DNA of 64,000 nt, from contig JBITNC010000001.1 of NCBI GenBank assembly GCA_050084985.1, forward strand, positions 158,286,001 through 158,350,000, written 5' to 3'. The position numbers and the translations under genes were made by a program. Below are positions 22,251-35,374 of this stretch, piece after piece. This DNA is from Nageia nagi (taxonomy: Eukaryota > Pinophyta). The notes under the pieces are model-generated. The model did no database searches, was not told the origin of the DNA, and worked only from the letters and a program-made list of their open reading frames with translations. Each line of letters begins with the position of its first letter. Positions within the stretch are counted from its first letter, which is position 1.

Positions 22251-24678
22251 AAGTTTTTTTAGTGTGATCTTGATTATAGACACTCATTTTGACATTTTTT
22301 TATGAATTTAGGATCAATGATTAGAAAAATGTTACAATATTCTAACTTGTAGTAGTGTCTTCCTAATATATTTTGTAAAGGCTTGGAAATTAATATCAAG
22401 GAAACTTTCAAAATTCATATTGGCAAGATCTACTACAAGGATTTCATTTTCAAGTTTGTCAAAGCTAGGATTTTTTTATTGGGAAGCCATAGTTGTTGAT
22501 TGCTTTCTTTTAAGGACCATTTAGAATGAAAGATATCTAGTTATTGTCTCATATTTAATGTTGGATATATGGAGCTTTCTAAAGTGATATCAAAATAAAT
22601 TTGGAATTTGAGATGAATTAAAAACTAAACTATTCTACTAAGAATGTAAATAAATGAAAGAAACTAAAGCTATCAATATAATCATACCATTCGGCATCCC
22701 AAAAATGTAAGTGTGAAAGGATGACTCTAAACTAAAAAGAACAAATCTAATTTTCCTTAATCACAACAATTTTATAATCAAGATCTAAATTAATAACAAT
22801 GATAAAATAATGTATTCATTTGTTCAATAAACATGCCAAGGTACCTACTTATGTAGGACAATGGGGGTTGCTACCTACAAAACTCAAAATGAAATGAAAT
22901 GCATCTTCTCTCCTCTCCTCTTCTCTATCCCTCAACTCGAAAAACTTGAAATGTTGCTTGCCTTTAAGTTTCCCTATGAAGTTTTTTTTTTAAATTTTTT
23001 TAGTTCAATTGAAGGACCAGTTTTAAACCGCCTCCTTATGAGTTATATGGGAGGTGAAAAATTGCCCATTAAAAATTGCTCACATAATCCATTTGTTTCT
23101 TCTCGCCCACACATTTCTATTTGTATTTCTTCTTTTTAGGACAATTTTAGAGCTATGAGGATAATTTAAAACCGACCATAAAAAGCACCACTAAAACTAC
23201 AAATGAAGATGTTGTAAAATAGTCATCATATAACCGCCTCAAATTGCCCACCTCTAAAGCCCATTTTTGGTCTAATGAGAATTGCTTACTCCTTTAGTTT
23301 ATTGATCTTTCCATTGGTCACATTCCTCCCTTCAAACATACTATAGTTGATCCCTCCCAACCTCATGTTTGAAGGAGAACACTCAAGTTTATTCGGGTTG
23401 ATATGCATTGATAGTACACTCTAGTCATATGGACATATCCTTCTTCACCCCTTAGTCCCATGTTGGTCTTTTATGCAGATTATTTTTTCCAAGTAGTTAA
23501 TGGCACCATCTATCCACCATCGTATTATTGATTCTGAAAATTAAATGGATAAATATCAAGTAAAGTAAATAGTATCAAACGTGTAATAAATTAACAATAG
23601 ATAAATATAAAGTGAAGGATAACAATCTAGATATTGGAGATTGAAATCTAACCTATCAAGACAAGAGAGAGGAGATATCAAACCTATAGTCTTACTTATG
23701 AGAAAAAATCACACATAGGAAGTAGACACATGTCGTCGAGGATGTCCATGCAAGATCTCAACTTAGATTTCAGTCAAAGTGCAACATCATTGACAAGCTA
23801 AGGGCCTAGTATCTGCACATGGTTATAACACTTAGAAACCTTTTTTAAGTATTTGATTGATCAAACTTGCAATGTTAGACCTATTCTAGTGTATAATGTG
23901 GAATTTGAAAAGCAACGTACAAAGCTTGTGGATAAATCAAATCTCGATTCTTGATAGGTGGTACTAAGAAGCACCAAGTAATAAAGTATGTGTGAGACTA
24001 TTAAGACTAAGATTCGATCTGATATCTTAGGTGTGGTTATGCTTTTTAAGTAGGCAAGAATCTCCTTGGTCTAAGCCACCTTGCTTAGCATGCATTGATC
24101 CTTGCACCACAAAAAAAAGAAACACATGAAATAATAAACATATCGACCCAATAAGATAATATAATATAAATAATAGCAAATTAGAGCACATATATTATTA
24201 ATTATATAAAATATAACTACAATAGAAAAAGAGGTTCTATTTTAGGTGTCAACACCTACCTTCAGTACCATTAATCACATGGCTCTCTAAGCTTCCCTTA
24301 GGCAAATGAGAGTACATTCCCACCAACTTGTATCGAATCTAATCACCATATCCCAAAGGAGGATCATGTTTGTCATCTTTATGTCATTAAGGAAATAGAG
24401 TTTAAGGACCATTTAGCTTCAAGTTCGCTATTTACTATGAGATCTAGGGAAAATTCCATTACTTATTCAGAGATTGACAAGTATCTCTCCAACTTATTTT
24501 TGTATCCCAATCAACGATGTTTAGGATTCTACATTTGAGAAGTTATCTCACTTATGTGTAGATCGTTATAGGAGACCCCTACTACTATTAGGCTTTTCAC
24601 TTCCTTATTTAAGCCTATCGCTCCTATTAGAGAGTCAAGCACTCTTGAGATACTTCCAGATCTCACACAAATAATGAT
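22251..24678. other. No recognisable gene
   Basis: AT-rich repeat-derived sequence. Some frames are open for 60-92 codons (22861-23139, plus strand) but show no motif. 24240-24678 continues at 26685 after the T1 insertion. I could not identify the host element. Confidence 0.45.
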
Positions 24679-24683
24679 AGATC
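24679..24683. repeat. Target-site duplication of T1 (left)
   Basis: AGATC, repeated exactly at 26680-26684. Confidence 0.93.
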
Positions 24684-24810
24684 TGAAGGAGAAACTCCAA
24701 AAGCCAAATATTGTATTAACTGGATCTCCTATAAATACATGCATACTCACACACCTAAAACTATTAATAATCATAAATTACCTTAATCCCTAAGGATTAG
24801 GTTTCCAACA
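24684..24810 (-). repeat. 3' LTR of T1
   Basis: 127 bp, identical to 26553-26679. On the minus strand it starts TGTTGGAAACCTAATCC and ends TTTCTCCTTCA. A TATTTATAG box lies in mid-LTR. Confidence 0.96.
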
Positions 24811-24822
24811 TTCCCTCCTTTA
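24811..24822 (-). other. Polypurine tract of T1
   Basis: The minus strand reads TAAAGGAGGGAA immediately before the 3' LTR. Confidence 0.85.
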
Positions 24823-24895
24823 ATCCGCAAGGGATTAAGAAATAAATGAGAATAGAAAGATGCCTCTAGGTGTGTAGTAGATGCTACAAAACATT

Positions 24896-24975
24896 TCTGG
24901 AGCCTTTTCTGGAGCTCATTTCTGGAGCTCGTTTCTGGAGCTCATTTCTGGCGCTCGTCTGACGCTCGTCAGTTA
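24896..24975. repeat. Short tandem repeat in T1
   Basis: Four to five copies of a 14-15 bp unit built on TTTCTGGAGCTC, followed by the shorter related words GGCGCTCGTC and GACGCTCGTC. It lies near the 3' end of the element. Confidence 0.9.
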
Positions 24976-25019
24976 CGTTGAGCCCAACAACAGCGTTACG
25001 GTGTCAGGTCGGTTCCCAA

Positions 25020-26180
<1,161 letters not shown>

Positions 26181-26537
26181 CGGGTCATGCCGCCTGACCT
26201 CGTTCTCCACCTAGGGCTGCATTCTTAGCTTTCAGCTGTGCGATGCCTCCTCTATGAGGCATTCTCTTCTCTTTTTCAGGCTCCATGTGGGGAGGTGCAG
26301 TCCAAGACACACCCCTTTCTCCACACAGGCTCTTCTCATGATCCATGCAAGGAGATGCATTCCAACACCCCTTTCTCTGCATGATCTTCTCTCATGGCCC
26401 CTCTGGCCATCATTCACATCTCTAGGGCAGTCCTCTGCCTCTCTTCAACAGATTCAAATCTTCATAGCCACAGCTGAAACTTCAAACCCTCATCTATGGA
26501 GGATGGGCAATGGAGTTCTCCGGATCTTCTCCAACAA

Positions 26538-26550
26538 GGCTCTGATACCA
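26538..26550 (-). other. Primer binding site of T1
   Basis: The minus strand reads TGGTATCAGAGCC, an intact complement to the 3' end of initiator tRNA-Met, two bases downstream of the 5' LTR. Confidence 0.93.
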
Positions 26551-26552
26551 CT

Positions 26553-26679
26553 TGAAGGAGAAACTCCAAAAGCCAAATATTGTATTAACTGGATCTCCTA
26601 TAAATACATGCATACTCACACACCTAAAACTATTAATAATCATAAATTACCTTAATCCCTAAGGATTAGGTTTCCAACA
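26553..26679 (-). repeat. 5' LTR of T1
   Basis: 127 bp, identical to 24684-24810. Confidence 0.96.
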
Positions 26680-26684
26680 AGATC
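26680..26684. repeat. Target-site duplication of T1 (right)
   Basis: AGATC, identical to 24679-24683. Confidence 0.93.
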
Positions 26685-29600
26685 AACTCGTCGATGATCT
26701 TCATCAATCACCACCATCTAGGTCACCCAATGACCTCTTCATACTAGGCACCAGATACCTACTTCTGACCAACATCAAGGTACCTCCTTACATTTGTTGT
26801 CGAGACAACACAAGCATTCCTTTAATACCACTTTCTTCATAGACACTAAAAATCCTTCAACCTTGGACATCAGGATTGATTTAATATTGTATTCTTATAG
26901 TTTGGGTTTGGTGATTTTATCTCACCTTTGTACCCCTCTATTTGTTCATTTATTTATTTTTCATAGTCAACTCTCTTCTCTAGGGACTTTCCCCTAGATC
27001 CTTTCTATTTATTCAATTGTACTTCCTAGTCCCTTTGGCCTTATTAGTCACCCATGGTCATTAATATAATTATCTTATTCCATCTTATATAAGTTTTCTC
27101 ATCCTCTTACTAATACGTTACATGTTAATGAAAATACGATATTGGAAGAAAATGAAAAATCATTGTAGCCATTAATAATAAGCATTCCAAGCTCATCTAT
27201 AAGATATGATCCACAATCCCATCATGGTCTAAATAATAGTAGGTGCACTTTGGATGGATATTGGGAGACATCCATGAATTTCAAGATTTAGGATTTAGTG
27301 TCATGACAAATTATAAAGGGTGGGCATCTAAGATTCGATGAGAAGACCCTTTCCACCAATGTTGATTCTTACAATTTGCTTAAGCTTATTAGTATTCAAT
27401 CTTCTTCTTTTCTTGATTTTCCTCATAGTGCATGTAAAAAATATCATCGTGGGCATGGTGGTGGACATGAGATAAATCTTCATTTGGAGGATGGAGATGA
27501 TAGTGGAGATAGCATTCACTTGGATGTTGACAATGTTAGTTCTCATAATGATGGCGAGAAGGTTATTTTCATATAGATGTTGGGAATGGTAATTCTCAAA
27601 TTAATGGTGTTGATTTGAATGATATAATGTGTATCATTGAGAACCACATGAACCAACATTGGATGGACAAAGTCCAATCTCCAATTTTATAGGTGAGTGC
27701 TTGCACCATTGGGCATGGAGAGTCATGAATCAAGATCAAAAGTTGTAGGAAATAAATGAGAAAAGGTATAGGATGGTGACAAGAAGGAAAGAGAGGGAAA
27801 GGGTGGAGCATGGGGTCAACTTGGGCTTCCAATGGATTAGACCAAAACCATGGGGAAGGACACTTTACTAACAACCATAGATCATGCAAGTACCTTCATC
27901 TACAACCAAGCCTAACAACCTCAAATACTCAATTGTAAACCTCCATAATACAAGACTAAACCACCACATTCAACTATTTAAGCATTTCAGGGCACAAACA
28001 ATGGGGAAAAAGGGAAAACAACTTTGATTCCATTCTCAACAAATAAAAATAAGAAACAATCAAAGGGCAAAATGCCTAAGTGATCCAAAACCCCTTTTTT
28101 ACATTATCGAGCTCTCTTACAATACATGAGATAGCTTAGAGAATTAAAACTACTACTTATATTGATAGATAATTAAAGCCTAAGATTATGTTATCTCTAT
28201 TTCTACATAAAGAGAATTAAATCTTCAACTACAACTATTGTACAATACTTTACAATGCTAATATCTTCTAGTGTGATTTGTAGATCTGGAGAAAATCTTC
28301 ATTCTAGTAAGATATAGTAATTTCTTCATTAAATGTGAATCTTATCTTCTCAACCTGACAACTAGGTTATACATGATTGTATGAATGGAATTGAGATTTC
28401 TCCTTGCTTTCAAATGACTTTGGCCTACTAATGCAACATATGTGCTCTTGGGAAAGAAAAAACACCCCTCTCTTTCGACTCATGACCCTCTCCTCCTTTG
28501 TTGAAGTCAATGGTCTTTTTTTACTCGTGTATATATAATCATACGATCTTTGCCTCTATATGAATATTTTTCAAACACAACTTTATTGAGGCAAGAAGTT
28601 GAAGCATGTAATGTACATTTTGCTTACTAGAAATACCGATACACAATATGATTTACGTTCTTCAACTTATGTAGACTATAATCCTTGATATGAATTTGAC
28701 GGCATTGGGATTGAAACAAAATCGAAACATATTTTCATGGAATATGATAATTTCTAGTTTCCAAATATGTTTTTCTCCAAATAATTTGTAGGCCTTTGTG
28801 CATACACTACACTGATTGCATTTGGAATCCATTTGCATTCTGCTGGGGCTAACAATGGTTGTGGATCGAGTGGATATGAAAACAAGATCTATGCAATACA
28901 TAGTTGGACCCTATACATTGGTGACATATATACAATGGGATCGAGTGTGCGATAATGCCGATAACTATATAGTAGCCAAGAGAGGGTTGCATATGATGCA
29001 TGGTGTAGAAGCTGAGAAGCAGGCTCCATACAATCTGATCACGAGTTATACAAAATATTTACAATGTTACCAACAAAATATTTATATGAAAATTTTTACA
29101 AAAGCACATATTAAAAACTATACAAAGTGAGTTTTAATAAATTTGCTCAAAATTTAAAAATACAATATTGTAATTTAATATAATAAATGGTGATAAAGAT
29201 ATAGCTCATCTTGAAGAGCATAGCTAGGCATCAGAATCATCATCACACCACTCATTCAATGTATGTGATTTGAAAATTTGGCCAAGTAGTCATTATTTTT
29301 CTATATGTGGATAACTTTATTCTCACATAAAATCCATGGAAATTCAAGGCATGGAGACTAGTTTGAAATATGCTTTTCAATGATGCTATTTTGTTTTTAG
29401 AACCTAAGTGTGCCTTGGACCTCTTGAAAAAATTCAATATGGAGGATTTTTATACATCTTAAGACTCTTATACCTTGTGGAATGAAGCTTAGTAGGACTT
29501 CTTCATATGATCTACCAATTGATGCCTCATTATATCAATTACTAGTGGGTGGTTTGTTATATTTGATCCATAAAGAATGTACTCATTTTATTGGAAAGCT

Positions 29601-32600
29601 TCATGTAGATGTTTAAATTAAATCTAAATTTGATAAATGAAGTTAACTTGCAATTATGCACATCTACTTCAATAGGGTTTACAATATGATTCTTATTTTC
29701 TATGTTGATCTTATAAAACAGTAATAATAGAAAGAACTATAACAATAACTAGATCAATAACAAAAAGATGAACCTGATAGAATAATGCTTAAATTATTGG
29801 ATCAAATTCAAAACATGTAACATATGAGAGATATCAAAAAGTGTATATTTTCATCTTACCTTGACGATTGATTATATGCACAAACTTGAACTTATCATCA
29901 AAGTAGGTTCTTTAAATGCAAAAATTATTAATGAACTAGATGTTATAGACCAATGTGAATGCCTAAGGAAACATTTGCACCTTAGACAACATTAATGTTA
30001 TACTCCCTGCAAATTAGTCCATGCAACCAAGACCCACAATAGTATAATAAAAAGATAAGCCCAATCTAGCATATAAATGTGAACAAGAATGACAAGAGCT
30101 TGTGTGATAACCATATCTCAATCTCAATAGGCGATGTTAAGAGACACCTTAGCTTATTTTTTTAAGTGTGTCTATTGAGATGAAAATACGAGTCTCCTCA
30201 CAAATACTTACTTCCATTTTATATATGAGAAAACCACTAAAATATCCAATTGGAATCGAGCATCGACAGTAGGGTCCTTGCATAAAAAAAGAAGAAATAT
30301 CATAAGAAGAATGCTTATGTTGGCCAAATTAGCAATAATATAAGATATAATAATAGAATATATCATATTGTCCATTAAGTTTTATGATAACTAATTTTGG
30401 ATAAAAGGTATCCAAATCAAGTATCGACAGTTGCCCCCCTTCGCAAGTTTAATGAAATGAAATGTCATTATGCTTGCAAAGGAAAGGAAATGTAATTATG
30501 CTTGCAAAGGAAAGAAATATTGGAGTGAAATAATAATACTCCCCTAATCTTAGTTAAGCTTTATATCACCGAGTTTTTGATGATGTATTTTTTCCCTTCT
30601 TTGCCTTGGTTTTTGCAATGATGAACTTCAACAAAGAGTGAAAGTATTAAGGCAAAGAACCTGAAAATAAAGACAAAAAACAACACTACCACAACAGCAA
30701 TATATAGATATTAAAAAAAACTTAGCAATTGTTAAATCATAATAGCATTAAAACATTACATCATAAAAGATATTACTTAATGTCCGAATTTATAAAATCA
30801 TAATTTAATAGATCATAATGATGTTATCATATCAATGGTTGTTAATAAAACATAAAGTGATGGTTAATACTTCAACCAACAAAGGGAGTGATCATAAAGT
30901 GGTTATAAAAAAGTGAGAATAATAGTCATATAACATCATCCATAAACAAGTGATCATGAAAGAACATAACAATAGTCCTAAATCAATAGTAAGGAAACCA
31001 AGATCATAAATCATATGAAGAAGAGATAGGAGGTTAAGGAAGATAACCTTTGAGTTCTTAAGGGAATGCCCTTGGGATAAATGAAAAATTGATCGTATGC
31101 CCCAATGTTAACATCGAGTTATCTTTAACCCATTTTGTTTGAAATTGTTGATCTTAAACCTATAAACATAATTGAATCTTAATTTCTAACATTTCTTAAT
31201 TTCTGCCTCCAATGTTAACATTGAGGAACTTAAATATTCAAATCTTAAATTTATAAGATTTCTTGAATTGAAGACCTTTTTGTCTGTTCTTGTAACATTT
31301 CTCATACTATGTCATCAATGACCTCCTTTGCCAATGAATGATTGAACTAATGGACTTAACCAAGACAAACACAAACTAAAAGACCAACTTTAACATACCA
31401 AACTAAAATTAACATGAAAGACTTTGAATATAAAATATTGAACATAAGAAAAACATAGAAGATCATAAAATGCAACTTAATATACATGAAAATGCAATCC
31501 TTGTCTATATGAAATGCAATCATATCATATATGAGAAAGATAGGGACCATTACTTGGCGAGTGTTATTGCAAAATGCATATTTGATCATCAATTTCTTTG
31601 AATAAAGCACCAATTCCTAGGTCATTGATATTGGAAGGATCTTTTGGACAAGCATGATGCTTTGTTTGACTTTCTTTGGATAGGAAGGAATGATTTTGCT
31701 AACTTGATTTGACCTCTTTTTCTATCTACTTGTTGAGCGTTGACACTGAGCTTTGTGTTGATGCTAAGTTAGGTGTTGATGCTCCTTTATTACAAAATGT
31801 GGGGATTTTTCAAAGCTTAAGGAAGTGGAAGGTGTCTTCATTTGAGAATCTATATGCCCCCATGCCAACATCTTTCTGTGTATAAAAACTTTGACATTAT
31901 TCTTCAACATATGATGGGTGCTCATTCAATTTCTTGCTTATTTTCCTCTTTAGATTCATCTTTATTTTTCTCTTCAAATTGTATTAAATTATCTTGCATA
32001 CAAACATCAAAGATCTTTCCAAGAGCACTTGTGGTAATATTAGCATCAATAAAGCAATTCCTGAAAAATATTATGAACAACCTCTCTATCATCATCATAT
32101 TTTAGACATAAATCAAATAGACTAATATTATTAGAGAAAAACATATCATAATCTTGAGAAAGATTAATCGTACCTCCTTCCTTACCTAGTTGTGCATATG
32201 CACAATCTTTGTCAATGACCATGTTAATAATATTGACTATGTTGTTGTCATCTTTCTCATCAAATTCATCTTCAGATTCTTCATCAAACTCTTTATTATT
32301 GACATAATCAATCTCTTTTCAATTTTTATGATTTCATGCAATTTCTTCTTTATGCCATACACCCATTAGTTGAGTAAGGTCTTTTAGTTGATTAGATAAG
32401 CAATAGTTATTATTCTTATACCAATGAGGTTTCTCTTCATCATTAACATATTCTTTGCCCTTTCTTAGTTATATCAATCCTTTTGTTTAACAAACTTTGA
32501 AGATTTGTGTAGGAGCCATTGGAAGCTTATAGAAAGGTTTTTTTCTTGATATGATTTTCATTTGAGACTTAGGATTGGATCATATTGAATTGCTTATCAT

Positions 32601-32607
32601 TCTTTGT
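26685..32607. other. About 5.9 kb without a recognisable gene
   Basis: AT-rich sequence. Short open frames occur at 26794-26997, 27376-27576, 28816-29130 and 31842-32105 (plus), and on the minus strand near 32500-31980, where an acidic stretch EFDEESEDEFDEKDDNN is readable between stops. None shows a motif I can name. The whole is probably old transposon debris. Confidence 0.5.
30459..30514. repeat. 28-bp direct tandem duplication
   Basis: Two adjacent copies (30459-30486 and 30487-30514) differing at one base, containing TTATGCTTGCAAAGG. Confidence 0.9.
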
Positions 32608-33119
32608 TGTTGGAATGTATAATGCATTATTTTAAGGTTTTGTGATGTTATCCTTTGTAAATTCACTAATACTTAAAGGTATCCCTAGATACCTTAAGTA
32701 TTTAAGTGAATATGATAAAGTGAATATGATAATGTAACTTGTCCTACACTCCATCTCATGAGCATGCCCCTTGAGTAAAAATATGTAGCATATCATATTT
32801 TTGTACAATGATTAAAAAGGTGATCCAAGGGAGGATTTTGGCATATAAATAGAAGACTATCTCCTTGAGATCATATACAACAATTTGAAGAAAAGTTATG
32901 CTCTAAAATTAGTGTTAGGAGAAAAAGAAAGAGGTCTTGAAAGAGAGTTGTCTTTGTGAATGAAAAAGATCTTAATTAGTGGATGTACTCCTAGTTGGAG
33001 TAACCACTTTATATCGTGTCAATTTTAAAATCTTTTATGCTTTGAGTATTGATGTTTGAGTGAGCTTTAAAGTAATCTTGGTAGATTAGGATCGTGTTAT
33101 TTAAAGCTCAAATCCTTCA
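32608..33119 (+). repeat. 5' LTR of A3
   Basis: 512 bp from TGTTGGAATGTATAATGC to AAATCCTTCA. It contains a local 15-bp duplication (AGTGAATATGATAA twice, near 32702-32730) not present in A2 or A4, and CATGAGCATGCCCCTTGAG. Confidence 0.92.
32844..32851 (+). promoter_or_regulatory. TATA box of the A3 LTR
   Basis: TATAAATA in the conserved family position. Confidence 0.6.
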
Positions 33120-33121
33120 TT

Positions 33122-33133
33122 TGGTATCAAAGC
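33122..33133 (+). other. Primer binding site of A3
   Basis: TGGTATCAAAGC, one change from the initiator tRNA-Met site, two bases after the LTR end. Confidence 0.85.
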
Positions 33134-33699
33134 AAGCTTGGAGGCTCCTCTACACATCCTTGGAGACTCTTCATCTTGAAGGTTCATCTACATCCTTGTT
33201 GAAGTAAAAGAATTAAGTAAAGGTATAACCTTCTACCTTTTTTATAGTTCATTATGATACTAACATATTTTGTCTTATGTGTTAGTTCATTTGTTTTTAC
33301 GAATAGCAATATAATGTAATTTTTTGTTTATACTAACTTCTTTATGTTGGTTGCAATTTTTTTTACAAAAATTGCACTTTTTATATACTATTTGTTGTTA
33401 CAATATAAAAAAGGAAAGACTTTTATGGAATTGGAAAAATTTCTTAACAATACTAAAATAAATCCTTTTCTTTATACATTGAAAACTAAGTTGTGAATTT
33501 TCTTTACACTAAAAATGAAGAGCTTTTTTTAAAAAATAAAAATTTTGGGTAAATTATGTTATTTTCTCCAAAGAGAATTTAAATACATATTGAATTAAGG
33601 GTGGGGCATTTTTTTTTTTGGAATTGTTTTTTAAAAAAAAAATAAGGGGGGGGGGCATTATTTTTTTGCAATAGTAAGAAAACATTTAACAAGTTTTTA

Positions 33700-33970
33700 T
33701 TTTTTTAGGGGCACCTGCTAGCTTGCGATGGACACACCTCGACCAACCTGCAATGCCATGCCCCGACCAGGCAACAGTGACCACGCACCAACCAGCCTGC
33801 AATGGCCATGCCTCTTGTCAACCCACTGCGACTACTCCCCCTAACTATTTGCTCCCTTACACGGCTCTAACAACCCACTACTCTACACGGCTCCACCCCC
33901 AACAGGCCACTCCCTTGCATCGCACCCTATCCACTATTGCACCTTGATCAACGGTTCGCACTCCCCTTTG
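33700..33970 (+). other. C-rich variable cassette in the A3 leader
   Basis: Sequence rich in C and A with repeated words such as CCTGCAATG and CATGCC. It occupies the position held by unrelated C-rich sequence in A2 and A4. The 74-codon frame at 33723-33947 is Pro/Thr/His-rich and unlikely to be a gene. Confidence 0.55.
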
Positions 33971-35092
33971 CCCTATCCTTCCTTTCATTTGGAGCAATGA
34001 GGACTTGATACATCCATTTCTTTTTTTCTTTTTTCTCTCAAAGGCTAACTTAGGGCTATTACAAAGTCCTTTATTATTAAATCATTTTTTAATGTTACTT
34101 GCAAGTTTTTGCAAGACCATGTTACCTATCTAATAATGAGGTTTTAATAAATTTTGTAAGTATAGTAAGAGTCAAAATGTGCAATGGGTGAATGATGACT
34201 AATTAAATTTTACCTTGATTAATTGGAGAAAATCATGAGAGATGTACTAAAGGAGTTTTCTTCAAAATTAAGTAATCTTATATTTAGAGAACTTGTTTTT
34301 TAAGCAAAAAGGAATTTTTTAAAGGGAGGGGATTATGTGAAATTCTCTTAATAAAGTAAAAATGCATGGATAGACATTTTTTTAGTTTTATTTTTTTTCT
34401 TGGTGGTAAATTTATTTCTATGGTAAAAATGTGAAACTTTTTACTTAGTGGTAAAAGTTAAAATTACATTTTTTTAACATTGATATTGAAAGGTAAAAAT
34501 TTTAAGTGCCTTTTATGGTTAAAGATAAATTGCTAAAAGAGATAATATTTTAAGTGTTCAAAAAAAATGAGGGAAAATATTTTTAACATATTCGTCCCTT
34601 AGCATTTTGTTTTAAGAAGAAAGATATTATTTTTTCTTAAAAATTGCATAATTTTTTTAAAATTGCTTACTTAAGTAAGACTGTGGACTTCTTGGTAATA
34701 TTTTTTCCTCAATGATAAAAATTAATTTTTTTCCTAATTAAAGGGATCATGGTGCCTAAAATTTTAAGTAAAATAGGGGAATTTTTTAATATTTTTACTT
34801 AAAATTTTAGAATCTTTTATGCAAATGATACATGCTTATTACTTAGAATCTCTTTGATGTCTCTTTAAGTATTCATTTTTAGATAAAATTTCTCATGCAA
34901 AGTTATGGACTTGTGCAAATTATAGAATTATGTAAAAATGTTCTTTAAAGGTTAGTAAACAAAACCCATTGGACTCTTAGGTTTCAATCTTATTGATAGA
35001 TGATGTATCTTTCTTTTACGCACTTTATGTTTTTTGCATCTTTGCTTTATTTATTTTTACAAAAATTGCAAACATTAGAAAGTGCAACCCCC

Positions 35093-35344
35093 TAAAATGA
35101 ACACATCTGCACGTATATTCTGTAACATGACTTGTTTGGAGAGCCACGAGGTGAGGATAAGGTAAACTGAAACCTTCAATCCGATGATCCAAATGGTGAA
35201 AAGTATGTATTTCTTAATTGCCCCTAAATCCTCTATTGATCTGAACATACCTCCATATAAGTGGACAGGCATGTGTGTAGTGATACTATATGTTCACACA
35301 TCCATTCAAAAATTATCTTGATAACCTAGAAGAAGAACTTGAAA
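35093..35344 (+). other. Conserved leader block of family A (A3 copy, truncated)
   Basis: Matches 7731-7980 in A2, with shared GGCATGTGTGTAGTGATAC and TTGATAACCTAG. The copy stops at the A3 break. Confidence 0.7.
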
Positions 35345-35374
35345 TCAACTATAATATTAAAGCTAAAATAAGAT

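Larger units (their letters stand above)
32608..35344 (+). mobile_element. Copia family A fragment A3 (5' LTR and leader)
   Basis: Plus-strand 5' part of a third family member: LTR 32608-33119, primer site TGGTATCAAAGC at 33122-33133, and a long leader ending inside the conserved block at about 35344. Gag, pol and 3' LTR are missing. A LINE remnant begins within about 30 bp of the break. The leader includes an extreme low-complexity stretch (33601-33665, runs of T, A and G) and a C-rich cassette (33700-33970). Confidence 0.88.

Noticed and set aside
24896-24975. Regular short repeats that could suggest a CRISPR array
   Set aside because: Units are directly adjacent without spacers, and the context is a plant LTR element.
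26254-26655. 133-codon plus-strand open frame
   Set aside because: It runs antisense through the T1 primer site and 5' LTR and ends in LTR sequence. It has no motif and is explained by the GC-rich interior.
28816-29130. 104-codon plus-strand frame as a host gene
   Set aside because: No domain, no promoter or splice context, AT-rich composition like the surroundings; open by chance or decayed repeat.
33723-33947. 74-codon Pro/Thr/His-rich plus-strand frame
   Set aside because: It is low-complexity C-rich cassette sequence in the A3 leader with no homologue in A2 or A4.
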